Source: Cinclus cinclus
Lineage: Eukaryota; Chordata; Aves; Passeriformes; Cinclidae
DNA: 64,000 bases
Assembly (NCBI RefSeq): GCF_963662255.1
Contig: NW_026912108.1
Span: 206,001-270,000 of the forward strand
Direction of reading: 5' to 3'
The position numbers and the translations under genes were made by a program. The notes under the pieces were generated by a model, which was given only the letters and a program-made list of their open reading frames with translations, was not told the DNA's origin and made no database searches. Below, in pieces: positions 23,044 to 35,337 of this stretch (position 1 is its first letter; every line of letters begins with the position of its first letter).

Positions 23044-24422
23044 AGGCTCTGTTTCACAGCACCCTGGAGAACACGCACTTGAAGAATGCCCTCTCTGCTC
23101 CGCAAAAGCTCTGCCACAGTGAAGGTGGAAGAAGCAGCCTGTGGCCACGGGCAGAGCTGGTCAACAGCTGCGCCTAACTTTGCCAAGCTGCGAGAGCATT
23201 CTCAGCCGAGTTCTGCTTTGACAGAGCTATTGCTGAACTTTTGCAGTCCCGGAGGCTGCTGAAACCAAGGCTGTGTTCTGCCTCTTCATTCTTGCCTTCC
23301 TGTGCTCCAGCGAGAAGTGAAGCTCTGGCACGTCATTCAGCTTTGCCGCCTCTCTGCACGGAAAGCACTAGACAGAACTAGTGTGCTTCGTGCATGCTCT
23401 CTCCTCGCTTTTATGGTCACTGCTCTGCTTTTTGCTTGGCAGCGTTCAAAGGCTCCACGGCATACCTCTTGCACAGCGAGAGGTGGCCGGCGAGGAATAC
23501 TTGCTGGCTTAAGTCGTTCCATGCTCAAGGCATTCATCAGAGCAGCACAATGCGGGAAAAGAGGGGGGAACATTGCAGGACAAATTTCTATGCTGGAACA
23601 TGATTGTCTGCGAGACAGCTCTCCGCAGCGCTAGTATTTGGCCAGGCTGAAATCAGCGCCACGGGAAGCCAATCTGACAAGCGGAGTGCAACGAGCTCGG
23701 CGATACGGGGCCACTTGGCAGGTGGCCGAAGAAAGACGGCTGCCCCGCGAATGTGGTGCCAGAAGGCAAGTTTCAGCAGGGCGTTCCGGGCGAGCTTAAT
23801 GTGTAGCCGCAGTTGTTCTAGGCGAGATTGTAGCCGAGAAGCTTTCCGTCTCCATTCACGAGACAAGAAAAGCAGAAAGCAATGGTCTAGAGGGTTGAGA
23901 AGAAAAGTGCTCGTAGCGAGCTCGTTGCGGCAGAAGCGAAAGCCAGGAGCAGCGTGCTCGCTGCGAGAAGTAGACGGCGCTTCGCCTCCTTGGGAAGGAA
24001 ATCGCGTCTGGGCACGAACGGCAGCCAGCGAAGCTTCAGAACAGCAGGCTGTTCTGCTCAGCGTACGAGCCTGAAGTGAGTGGCAAGGGCTAAGGGGACA
24101 GTTCCAAGGCATCTAGCTTTCCTGCTAGCAATGCCATTTCTACCCTGCTGTGGAAAACATTGTCCTTTGCCCTTCTGCTCCGAGAGGCACAGAGCACCTC
24201 GGCAGACGCAGTGCAGAGGGAAAGGACACAGTATCCGAGGGAGCGTGGCGCCGCTTAGGCGGGCAAAGCAGAAAGGTGCCGCCCGGCACTGGCTTTGACT
24301 CCCTGAGCTTCCTTGCTAGGACAGCAGCTGCCGAAAGCTGGCAACTAGGCTGCCAGAGTGCAGAATGTAGGCGGTCTGGCACGCCTGCTTGCCGAAAGCC
24401 AGGATCAGCGAGACAGCGTGCT
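23044..24422. repeat. Monomer 18, long, type A (without m685t)
   Basis: 1379 bp, block at 23886-23924. Alleles m4c, 139g, 290t, 410c, 654t, 835a, 921c, 1132c. Same as unit 13 except m4. It is followed by a second A unit, the only A-A pair in the window. Confidence 0.96.
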
Positions 24423-25801
24423 AGGGTCTGTTTCACAGCACCCTGGAGAACACGCACTTGAAGAATGCCCTCTCTGCTCCGCAAAAGCTCTGCCACAGTG
24501 AAGGTGGAAGAAGCAGCCTGTGGCCACGGGCAGAGCTGGTCAACAGCTGCGCCTAACTTTGCCAAGCTGCGAGAGCATTCTCAGCCGAGTTCTGCTTTGA
24601 CAGAGCTATTGCTGAACTTTTGCAGTCCCGGAGGCTGCTGAAACCAAGGCTGTGTTCTGCCTCTTCATTCTTGCCTTCCTGTGCTCCAGCGAGAAGTGAA
24701 GCTCTGGCACGTCATTCAGCTTTGCCGCCTCTCTGCACGGAAAGCACTAGACAGAACTAGTGTGCTTCCTGCATGCTCTCTCCTCGCTTTTATGGTCACT
24801 GCTCTGCTTTTTGCTTGGCAGCGTTCAAAGGCTCCACGGCATACCTCTTGCACAGCGAGAGGTGGCCGGCGAGGAATACTTGCTGGCTTAAGTCGTTCCA
24901 TGCTCAAGGCATTCATCAGAGCAGCACAATGCGGGAAAAGAGGGGGGAACATTGCAGGACAAATTTCTATGCTGGAACATGATTGTCTGCGAGACAGCTC
25001 TCCGCAGCGCTAGTATTTGGCCAGGCTGAAATCAGCGCCACGGGAAGCCAATCTGACAAGCGGAGTGCAACGAGCTCGGCGATACGGGGCCACTTGGCAG
25101 GTGGCCTAAGAAAGACGGCTGCCCCGCGAATGTGGTGCCAGAAGGCAAGTTTCAGCAGGGCGTTCCGGGCGAGCTTAATGTGTAGCCGCAGTTGTTCTAG
25201 GCGAGATTGTAGCCGAGAAGCTTTCCGTCTCCATTCACGAGACAAGAAAAGCAGAAAGCAATGGTCTAGAGGGTTGAGAAGAAAAGTGCTCGTAGCGAGC
25301 TCGTTGCGGCAGAAGCGAAAGCCAGGAGCAGCGTGCTCGCTGCGAGAAGTAGACGGCGCTTCGCCTCCTTGGGAAGGAAATCGCGTCTGGGCACGAACGG
25401 CAGCCAGCGAAGCTTCAGAACAGCAGGCTGTTCTGCTCAGCGTACGAGCCTGAAGTGAGTGGCAAGGGCTAAGGGGACAGTTCCAAGGCATCTAGCTTTC
25501 CTGCTAGCAATGCCATTTCTACCCTGCTGTGGAAAACATTGTCCTTTGCCCTTCTGCTCCGAGAGGCACAGAGCACCTCGGCAGACGCAGTGCAGAGGGA
25601 AAGGACACAGTATCCGAGGGAGCGTGGCGCCGCTTAGGCGGGCAAAGCAGAAAGGTGCCGCCCGGCACTGGCTTTGACTCCCTGAGCTTCCTTGCTAGGA
25701 CAGCAGCTGCCGAAAGCTGGCAACTAGGCTGCCAGAGTGCAGAATGTAGGCGGTCTGGCACGCCTGCTTGCCGAAAGCCAGGATCAGCGAGACAGCGTGC
25801 T
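24423..25801. repeat. Monomer 19, long, type A, hybrid start
   Basis: 1379 bp, block at 25265-25303. Alleles m4g, 290t, 346c, 410c as in unit 14, then m654t, 685t, 835a as in units 26 and 33. It carries the junction between the scrambled region and the 7-monomer repeat. Confidence 0.96.
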
Positions 25802-27180
25802 AGGGTCTGTTTCACAGCACCCTGGAGAACACGCACTTGAAGAATGCCCTCTCTGCTCCGCAAAAGCTCTGCCACAGTGAAGGTGGAAGAAGCAGCCTGT
25901 GGCCACGGGCAGAGCTGGTCAACAGCTGCGCCTAACTTTGCCAAGCTGCGAGAGCATTCTCAGCCGAGTTCTGCTTTGACAGAGCTATTGCTGAACTTTT
26001 GCAGTCCCGGAGGCTGCTGAAACCAAGGCTGTGTTCTGCCTCTTCATTCTTGCCTTCCTGTGCTCCAGCGAGAAGTGAAGCTCTGGCACGGCATTCAGCT
26101 TTGCCGCCTCTCTGCACGGAAAGCACTAGACAGAACTAGTGTGCTTCGTGCATGCTCTCTCCTCGCTTTTATGGTCACTGCTCTGCTTTTTGCTTGGCAG
26201 CGTTCAAAGGCTCCACGGCATACCTCTTGCACAGCGAGAGGTGGCCGGCGAGGAATACTTGCTGGCTTAAGTCGTTCCATGCTCAAGGCATTCATCAGAG
26301 CAACACCATGAGGGAAAAGAGGGGGGAACATTGCAGGACAAATTTCTATGCTGGAACATGATTGTCTGCGAGACAGCTCTCCGCAGCGCTAGTATTTGGC
26401 CAGGCTGAAATCAGCGCCACGGGAAGCCAATCTGACAAGCGGAGTGCAACGAGCGCGGCGATACGGGGCCACTTGGCAGGTGGCCGAAGAAAGACGGCTG
26501 CCCCGCGAATGTGGTGCCAGATGGCAAGTTTCTGCAGGGCGTTCCGGGCGAGCTTAATGTGTAGCCGCAGTTGTTCTAGGCGAGATTGTAGCCGAGAAGC
26601 TTTCCGTCTCCATTCACGAGACAAGAAAAGCAGAACGCAATGGTCTAGAGGGTTGAGAAGAAAAGTGCTCGTAGCGAGCTCGTTGCGGCAGAAGCGAAAG
26701 CCAGGAGCAGCGTGCTCGCTGCGAGAAGTAGACGGCGCTTCGCCTCCTTGGGAAGGAAATCGCGTCTGGGCACGAACGGCAGCCAGCGAAGCTTCAGAAC
26801 AGCAGGCTGTTCTGCTCAGCGTACGAGCCTGAAGTGAGTGGCAAGGGCTAAGGGGACAGTTCCAAGGCATCTAGCTTTCCTGCTAGCAATGCCATTTCTA
26901 CCCTGCTGTGGAAAACATTGTCCTTTGCCCTTCTGCTCCGAGAGGCACAGAGCACCTCGGCAGACGCAGTGCAGAGGGAAAGGACACAGTATCCGAGGGA
27001 GCGTGGCGCCGCTTAGGCGGGCAAAGCAGAAAGGTGCCGCCCGGCACTGGCTTTGACTCCCTGAGCTTCCTTGCTAGGACAGCAGCTGCCGAAAGCTGGC
27101 AACTAGGCTGCCAGAGTGCAGAATGTAGGCGGTCTGGCACGCCTGCTTGCCGAAAGCCAGGATCAGCGAGACAGCGTGCT
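25802..27180. repeat. Monomer 20, long, type B
   Basis: 1379 bp, block at 26644-26682. Alleles m4g, 290g, 410c, the triple 502a/506c/510a, 654g, 721t/732t, 835c, 921c, 1132c. Confidence 0.96.
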
Positions 27181-28520
27181 AGGGTCTGTTTCACAGCACC
27201 CTGGAGAACACGCACTTGAAGAATGCCCTCTCTGCTCCGCAAAAGCTCTGCCACAGTGAAGGTGGAAGAAGCAGCCTGTGGCCACGGGCAGAGCTGGTCA
27301 ACAGCTGCGCCTAACTTTGCCAAGCTGCGAGAGCATTCTCAGCCGAGTTCTGCTTTGACAGAGCTATTGCTGAACTTTTGCAGTCCCGGAGGCTGCTGAA
27401 ACCAAGGCTGTGTTCTGCCTCTTCATTCTTGCCTTCCTGTGCTCCAGCGAGAAGTGAAGCTCTGGCACGTCATTCAGCTTTGCCGCCTCTCTGCACGGAA
27501 AGCACTAGACAGAACTAGTGTGCTTCGTGCATGCTCTCTCCTCGCTTTTATGGTCACTGCTCTGCTTTTTGCTTGGCAGCGTTCAAAGGCTCCACGGCAT
27601 ACCTCTTGCACAGCGAGAGGTGGCCGGCGAGGAATACTTGCTGGCTTAAGTCGTTCCATGCTCAAGGCATTCATCAGAGCAGCACAATGCGGGAAAAGAG
27701 GGGGGAACATTGCAGGACAAATTTCTATGCTGGAACATGATTGTCTGCGAGACAGCTCTCCGCAGCGCTAGTATTTGGCCAGGCTGAAATCAGCGCCACG
27801 GGAAGCCAATCTGACAAGCGGAGTGCAACGAGCTCGGCGATACGGGGCCACTTGGCAGGTGGCCGAAGAAAGACGGCTGCCCCGCGAATGTGGTGCCAGA
27901 AGGCAAGTTTCAGCAGGGCGTTCCGGGCGAGCTTAATGTGTAGCCGCAGTTGTTCTAGGCGAGATTGTAGCCGAGAAGCTTTCCGTCTCCATTCACGAGA
28001 CAAGAAAAGCAGAACGCAATGGTTGCGGCAGAAGCGAAAGCCAGGAGCAGCGTGCTCGCTGCGAGAAGTAGACGGCGCTTCGCCTCCTTGGGAAGGAAAT
28101 GGCGTCTGGGCACGAACGGCAGCCAGCGAAGCTTCAGAACAGCAGGCTGTTCTGCTCAGCGTACGAGCCTGAAGTGAGTGGCAAGGGCTAAGGGGACAGT
28201 TCCAAGGCATCTAGCTTTCCTGCTAGCAATGCCATTTCTACCCTGCTGTGGAAAACATTGTCCTTTGCCCTTCTGCTCCGAGAGGCACAGAGCACCTCGG
28301 CAGACGCAGTGCAGAGGGAAAGGACACAGTATCCGAGGGAGCGTGGCGCCGCTTAGGCGGGCAAAGCAGAAAGGTGCCGCCCGGCACTGGCTTTGACTCC
28401 CTGAGCTTCCTTGCTAGGACAGCAGCTGCCGAAAGCTGGCAACTAGGCTGCCAGAGTGCAGAATGTAGGCGGTCTGGCACGCCTGCTTGCCGAAAGCCAG
28501 GATCAGCGAGACAGCGTGCT
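27181..28520. repeat. Monomer 21, short, type C
   Basis: 1340 bp. Alleles m4g, 139g, 290t, 410c, 654t, 835c, 921g, 1132c. Confidence 0.96.
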
Positions 28521-29860
28521 AGGCTCTGTTTCACAGCACCCTGGAGAACACGCACTTGAAGAATGCCCTCTCTGCTCCGCAAAAGCTCTGCCACAGTGAA
28601 GGTGGAAGAAGCAGCCTGTGGCCACGGGCAGAGCTGGTCAACAGCTGCGCCTAACTTTGCCAAGCTGCGAGAGCATTCTCAGCCGAGTTCTGCTTTGACA
28701 GAGCTATTGCTGAACTTTTGCAGTCCCGGAGGCTGCTGAAACCAAGGCTGTGTTCTGCCTCTTCATTCTTGCCTTCCTGTGCTCCAGCGAGAAGTGAAGC
28801 TCTGGCACGGCATTCAGCTTTGCCGCCTCTCTGCACGGAAAGCACTAGACAGAACTAGTGTGCTTCCTGCATGCTCTCTCCTCGCTTTTATGGTCACTGC
28901 TCTGCTTTTTGCTTGGCAGCGTTCAAAGGGTCCACGGCATACCTCTTGCACAGCGAGAGGTGGCCGGCGAGGAATACTTGCTGGCTTAAGTCGTTCCATG
29001 CTCAAGGCATTCATCAGAGCAGCACAATGCGGGAAAAGAGGGGGGAACATTGCAGGACAAATTTCTATGCTGGAACATGATTGTCTGCGAGACAGCTCTC
29101 CGCAGCGCTAGTATTTGGCCAGGCTGAAATCAGCGCCACGGGAAGCCAATCTGACAAGCGGAGTGCAACGAGCGCGGCGATACGGGGCCACTTGGCAGGT
29201 GGCCGAAGAAAGACGGCTGCCCCGCGAATGTGGTGCCAGAAGGCAAGTTTCAGCAGGGCGTTCCGGGCGAGCTTAATGTGTAGCCGCAGTTGTTCTAGGC
29301 GAGATTGTAGCCGAGAAGCTTTCCGTCTCCATTCACGAGACAAGAAAAGCAGAACGCAATGGTTGCGGCAGAAGCGAAAGCCAGGAGCAGCGTGCTCGCT
29401 GCGAGAAGTAGACGGCGCTTCGCCTCCTTGGGAAGGAAATCGCGTCTGGGCACGAACGGCAGCCAGCGAAGCTTCAGAACAGCAGGCTGTTCTGCTCAGC
29501 GTACGAGCCTGAAGTGAGTGGCAAGGGCTAAGGGGACAGTTCCAAGGCATCTAGCTTTCCTGCTAGCAATGCCATTTCTACCCTGCTGTGGAAAACATTG
29601 TCCTTTGCCCTTCTGCTCCGAGAGGCACAGAGCACCTCGGCAGAGGCAGTGTAGAGGGAAAGGACACAGTATCCGAGGGAGCGTGGCGCCGCTTAGGCGG
29701 GCAAAGCAGAAAGGTGCCGCCCGGCACTGGCTTTGACTCCCTGAGCTTCCTTGCTAGGACAGCAGCTGCCGAAAGCTGGCAACTAGGCTGCCAGAGTGCA
29801 GAATGTAGGCGGTCTGGCACGCCTGCTTGCCGAAAGCCAGGATCAGCGAGACAGCGTGCT
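28521..29860. repeat. Monomer 22, short, type D
   Basis: 1340 bp. Alleles m4c, 139g, 290g, 346c, 405a/410g, 654g, 921c, 1125g, 1132t. Confidence 0.96.
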
Positions 29861-31239
29861 AGGCTCTGTTTCACAGCACCCTGGAGAACACGCACTTGAA
29901 GAATGCCCTCTCTGCTCCGCAAAAGCTCTGCCACAGTGAAGGTGGAAGAAGCAGCCTGTGGCCACGGGCAGAGCTGGTCAACAGCTGCGCCTAACTTTCC
30001 CAAGCTGCGAGAGCATTCTCAGCCGAGTTCTGCTTTGACAGAGCTATTGCTGAACTTTTGCAGTCCCGGAGGCTGCTGAAACCAAGGCTGTGTTCTGCCT
30101 CTTCATTCTTGCCTTCCTGTGCTCCAGCGAGAAGTGAAGCTCTGGCACGGCATTCAGCTTTGCCGCCTCTCTGCACGGAAAGCACTAGACAGAACTAGTG
30201 TGCTTCGTGCATGCTCTCTCCTCGCTTTTATGGTCACTGCTCTGCTTTTTGCTTGGCAGCGTTCAAAGGGTCCACGGCATACCTCTTGCACAGCGAGAGG
30301 TGGCCGGCGAGGAATACTTGCTGGCTTAAGTCGTTCCATGCTCAAGGCATTCATCAGAGCAGCACAATGCGGGAAAAGAGGGGGGAACATTGCAGGACAA
30401 ATTTCTATGCTGGAACATGACTGTCTGCGAGACAGCTCTCCGCAGCGCTAGTATTTGGCCAGGCTGAAATCAGCGCCACGGGAAGCCAATCTGACAAGCG
30501 GAGTGCAACGAGCGCGGCGATATGAGGCCACTTGGCAGGTGGCCGAAGAAAGACGGCTGCCCCGCGAATGTGGTGCCTGAAGGCAAGTTTCAGCAGGGCG
30601 TTCCGGGCGAGCTTAATGTGTAGCCGCAGTTGTTCTAGGCGAGATTGTAGCCGAGAAGCTTTCCGTCTCCATTCACGAGACAAGAAAAGCAGAAAGCAAT
30701 GGTCTAGAGGGTTGAGAAGAAAAGTGCTCGTAGCGAGCTCGTTGCGGCAGAAGCGAAAGCCAGGAGCAGCGTGCTCGCTGCGAGAAGTAGACGGCGCTTC
30801 GCCTCCTTGGGAAGGAAATCGCGTCTGGGCACGAACGGCAGCCAGCGAAGCTTCAGAACAGCAGGCTGTTCTGCTCAGCGTACGAGCCTGAAGTGAGTGG
30901 CAAGGGCTAAGGGGACAGTTCCAAGGCATCTAGCTTTCCTGCTAGCAATGCCATTTCTACCCTGCTGTGGAAAACATTGTCCTTTGCCCTTCTGCTCCGA
31001 GAGGCACAGAGCACCTCGGCAGACGCAGTGCAGAGGGAAAGGACACAGTATCCGAGGGAGCGTGGCGCCGCTTAGGCGGGCAAAGCAGAAAGGTGCCGCC
31101 CGGCACTGGCTTTGACTCCCTGAGCTTCCTTGCTAGGACAGCAGCTGCCGAAAGCTGGCAACTAGGCTGCCAGAGTGCAGAATGTAGGCGGTCTGGCACG
31201 CCTGCTTGCCGAAAGCCAGGATCAGCGAGACAGCGTGCT
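29861..31239. repeat. Monomer 23, long, type E
   Basis: 1379 bp, block at 30703-30741. Alleles m4c, 139c, 290g, 410g, 561c, 663t/665a, 718t, 835a, 921c, 1132c. m561c recurs only in unit 30. Confidence 0.96.
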
Positions 31240-32618
31240 AGGGTCTGTTTCACAGCACCCTGGAGAACACGCACTTGAAGAATGCCCTCTCTGCTCCGCA
31301 AAAGCTCTGCCACAGTGAAGGTGGAAGAAGCAGCCTGTGGCCACGGGCAGAGCTGGTCAACAGCTGCGCCTAACTTTCCCAAGCTGCGAGAGCATTCTCA
31401 GCCGAGTTCTGCTTTGACAGAGCTATTGCTGAACTTTTGCAGTCCCGGAGGCTGCTGAAACCAAGGCTGTGTTCTGCCTCTTCATTCTTGCCTTCCTGTG
31501 CTCCAGCGAGAAGTGAAGCTCTGGCACGTCATTCAGCTTTGCCGCCTCTCTGCACGGAAAGCACTAGACAGAACTAGTGTGCTTCGTGCATGCTCTCTCC
31601 TCGCTTTTATGGTCACTGCTCTGCTTTTTGCTTGGCAGCGTTCAAAGGGTCCACGGCATACCTCTTGCACAGCGAGAGGTGGCCGGCGAGGAATACTTGC
31701 TGGCTTAAGTCGTTCCATGCTCAAGGCATTCATCAGAGCAACACCATGAGGGAAAAGAGGGGGGAACATTGCAGGACAAATTTCTATGCTGGAACATGAT
31801 TGTCTGCGAGACAGCTCTCCGCAGCGCTAGTATTTGGCCAGGCTGAAATCAGCGCCACGGGAAGCCAATCTGACAAGCGGAGTGCAACGAGCGCGGCGAT
31901 ACGGGGCCACTTGGCAGGTGGCCGAAGAAAGACGGCTGCCCCGCGAATGTGGTGCCAGAAGGCAAGTTTCAGCAGGGCGTTCCGGGCGAGCTTAATGTGT
32001 AGCCGCAGTTGTTCTAGGCGAGATTGTAGCCGAGAAGCTTTCCGTCTCCATTCACGAGACAAGAAAAGCAGAACGCAATGGTCTAGAGGGTTGAGAAGAA
32101 AAGTGCTCGTAGCGAGCTCGTTGCGGCAGAAGCGAAAGCCAGGAGCAGCGTGCTCGTTGCGAGAAGTAGACGGCGCTTCGCCTCCTTGGGAAGGAAATGG
32201 CGTCTGGGCACGAACGGCAGCCAGCGAAGCTTCAGAACAGCAGGCTGTTCTGCTCAGCGTACGAGCCTGAAGTGAGTGGCAAGGGCTAAGAGGACAGTTC
32301 CAAGGCATCTAGCTTTCCTGCTAGCAATGCCATTTCTACCCTGCTGTGGAAAACATTGTCCTTTGCCCTTCTGCTCCGAGAGGCACAGAGCACCTCGGCA
32401 GACGCAGTGCAGAGGGAAAGGACACAGTATCCGGGGGAGTGTGGCGCCGCTTAGGCGGGCAAAGCAGAAAGGTGCCGCCCGGCACTGGCTTTGACTCCCT
32501 GAGCTTCCTTGCTAGGACAGCAGCTGCCGAAAGCTGGCAACTAGGCTGCCAGAGTGCAGAATGTAGGCGGTCTGGCACGCCTGCTTGCCGAAAGCCAGTT
32601 TCAGCGAGACAGCGTGCT
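31240..32618. repeat. Monomer 24, long, type F
   Basis: 1379 bp, block at 32082-32120. Alleles m4g, 139c, 290t, 410g, the m502-510 triple, 654g, 835c, 879t, 921g, 1013a, 1156g/1162t, 1321tt. Its m139-410 stretch differs from its counterparts, units 31 and 38, at all three scored sites. Confidence 0.96.
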
Positions 32619-33958
32619 AGGCTCTGTCTCACAGCACCCTGGAGAACACGCACTTGAAGAATGCCCTCTCTGTTCCGCAAAAGCTCTGCCACAGTGAAGG
32701 TGGAAGAAGCAGCCTGTGGCCACGGGCAGAGCTGGTCAACAGCTGCGCCTAACTTTGCCAAGCTGCGAGAGCATTCTCAGCCGAGTTCTGCTTTGACAGA
32801 GCTATTGCTGAACTTTTGCAGTCCCGGAGGCTGCTGAAACCAAGGCTGTGTTCTGCCTCTTCATTCTTGCCTTCCTGTGCTCCAGCGAGAAGTGAAGCTC
32901 TGGCACGGCATTCAGCTTTGCCGCCTCTCTGCACGGAAAGCACTAGACAGAACTAGTGTGCTTCGTGCATGCTCTCTCCTCGCTTTTATGGTCACTGCTC
33001 TGCTTTTTGCTTGGCAGCGTTCCAAGGGTCCACGGCATACCTCTTGCACAGCGAGAGGTGGCCGGCGAGGAATACTTGCTGGCTTAAGTCGTTCCATGCT
33101 CAAGGCATTCATCAGAGCAGCACAATGCGGGAAAAGAGGGGGGAACATTGCAGGACAAATTTCTATGCTGGAACATGATTGTCTGCGAGACAGCTCTCCG
33201 CAGCGCTAGTATTTGGCCAGGCTGAAATCAGCGCCACGGGAAGCCAATCTGACAAGCGGAGTGCAACGAGCTCGGCGATACGGGGCCACTTGGCAGGTGG
33301 CCGAAGAAAGACGGCTGCCCCGCGAATGTGGTGCCAGAAGGCAAGTTTCAGCAGGGCGTTCCGGGCGAGCTTAATGTGTAGCCGCAGTTGTTCTAGGCGA
33401 GATTGTAGCCGAGAAGCTTTCCGTCTCCATTCACGAGACAAGAAAAGCAGAACGCAATGGTTGCGGCAGAAGCGAAAGCCAGGAGCAGCGTGCTCGCTGC
33501 GAGAAGTAGACGGCGCTTCGCCTCCTTGGGAAGGAAATCGCGTCTGGGCACGAACGGCAGCCAGCGAAGCTTCAGAACAGCAGGCTGTTCTGCTCAGCGT
33601 ACGAGCCTGAAGTGAGTGGCAAGGGCTAAGGGGACAGTTCCAAGGCATCTAGCTTTCCTGCTAGCAATGCCATTTCTACCCTGCTGTGGAAAACATTGTC
33701 CTTTGCCCTTCTGCTCCGAGAGGCACAGAGCACCTCGGCAGACGCAGTGCAGAGGGAAAGGACACAGTATCCGAGGGAGCGTGGCGCCGCTTAGGCGGGC
33801 AAAGCAGAAAGGTGCCGCCCGGCACTGGCTTTGACTCCCTGAGCTTCCTTGCTAGGACAGCAGCTGCCGAAAGCTGGCAACTAGGCTGCCAGAGTGCAGA
33901 ATGTAGGCGGTCTGGCACGCCTGCTTGCCGAAAGCCAGGATCAGCGAGACAGCGTGCT
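32619..33958. repeat. Monomer 25, short, type G
   Basis: 1340 bp. Alleles m4c, 10c, 55t, 139g, 290g, 405c/410g, 654t, 921c, 1132c. Confidence 0.96.
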
Positions 33959-35337
33959 AGGGTCTGTTTCACAGCACCCTGGAGAACACGCACTTGAAGA
34001 ATGCCCTCTCTGCTCCGCAAAAGCTCTGCCACAGTGAAGGTGGAAGAAGCAGCCTGTGGCCACGGGCAGAGCTGGTCAACAGCTGCGCCTAACTTTGCCA
34101 AGCTGCGAGAGCATTCTCAGCCGAGTTCTGCTTTGACAGAGCTATTGCTGAACTTTTGCAGTCCCGGAGGCTGCTGAAACCAAGGCTGTGTTCTGCCTCT
34201 TCATTCTTGCCTTCCTGTGCTCCAGCGAGAAGTGAAGCTCTGGCACGTCATTCAGCTTTGCCGCCTCTCTGCACGGAAAGCACTAGACAGAACTAGTGTG
34301 CTTCGTGCATGCTCTCTCCTCGCTTTTATGGTCACTGCTCTGCTTTTTGCTTGGCAGCGTTCAAAGGCTCCACGGCATACCTCTTGCACAGCGAGAGGTG
34401 GCCGGCGAGGAATACTTGCTGGCTTAAGTCGTTCCATGCTCAAGGCATTCATCAGAGCAGCACAATGCGGGAAAAGAGGGGGGAACATTGCAGGACAAAT
34501 TTCTATGCTGGAACATGATTGTCTGCGAGACAGCTCTCCGCAGCGCTAGTATTTGGCCAGGCTGAAATCAGCGCCACGGGAAGCCAATCTGACAAGCGGA
34601 GTGCAACGAGCTCGGCGATACGGGGCCACTTGGCAGGTGGCCTAAGAAAGACGGCTGCCCCGCGAATGTGGTGCCAGAAGGCAAGTTTCAGCAGGGCGTT
34701 CCGGGCGAGCTTAATGTGTAGCCGCAGTTGTTCTAGGCGAGATTGTAGCCGAGAAGCTTTCCGTCTCCATTCACGAGACAAGAAAAGCAGAAAGCAATGG
34801 TCTAGAGGGTTGAGAAGAAAAGTGCTCGTAGCGAGCTCGTTGCGGCAGAAGCGAAAGCCAGGAGCAGCGTGCTCGCTGCGAGAAGTAGACGGCGCTTCGC
34901 CTCCTTGGGAAGGAAATCGCGTCTGGGCACGAACGGCAGCCAGCGAAGCTTCAGAACAGCAGGCTGTTCTGCTCAGCGTACGAGCCTGAAGTGAGTGGCA
35001 AGGGCTAAGGGGACAGTTCCAAGGCATCTAGCTTTCCTGCTAGCAATGCCATTTCTACCCTGCTGTGGAAAACATTGTCCTTTGCCCTTCTGCTCCGAGA
35101 GGCACAGAGCACCTCGGCAGACGCAGTGCAGAGGGAAAGGACACAGTATCCGAGGGAGCGTGGCGCCGCTTAGGCGGGCAAAGCAGAAAGGTGCCGCCCG
35201 GCACTGGCTTTGACTCCCTGAGCTTCCTTGCTAGGACAGCAGCTGCCGAAAGCTGGCAACTAGGCTGCCAGAGTGCAGAATGTAGGCGGTCTGGCACGCC
35301 TGCTTGCCGAAAGCCAGGATCAGCGAGACAGCGTGCT
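33959..35337. repeat. Monomer 26, long, type A
   Basis: 1379 bp, block at 34801-34839. Alleles m4g, 139g, 290t, 346g, 410c, 654t, 685t, 835a, 921c, 1132c. Confidence 0.96.

Larger units (their letters stand above)
20330..24832. repeat. Offset duplication, copy 2 (units 16-18 and start of 19)
   Basis: Second copy of the 6812-bp-offset duplication. After about m410 of unit 19 the sequence changes to the A-type alleles m654t/685t/835a that open the 7-monomer repeat. The junction between the two arrangements therefore lies in roughly 24832-25076. Confidence 0.86.
24423..33958. repeat. 7-monomer higher-order repeat, copy 1 (units 19-25, A-G)
   Basis: Monomer lengths run L-L-S-S-L-L-S, totalling 9536 bp. 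Each position has its own marker alleles: A m654t/685t/835a; B the m502-510 triple plus m721t/732t; C m654t/921g; D m1125g/1132t; E m663t/665a/718t/835a; F m879t/1013a/1321tt; G m10c/55t/405c. It differs from copy 2 at four scored sites: m346 in the A unit and m139, m290 and m410 in the F unit. The first half of unit 19 also matches unit 14, so the left edge of the repeat block falls inside unit 19. Confidence 0.95.
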
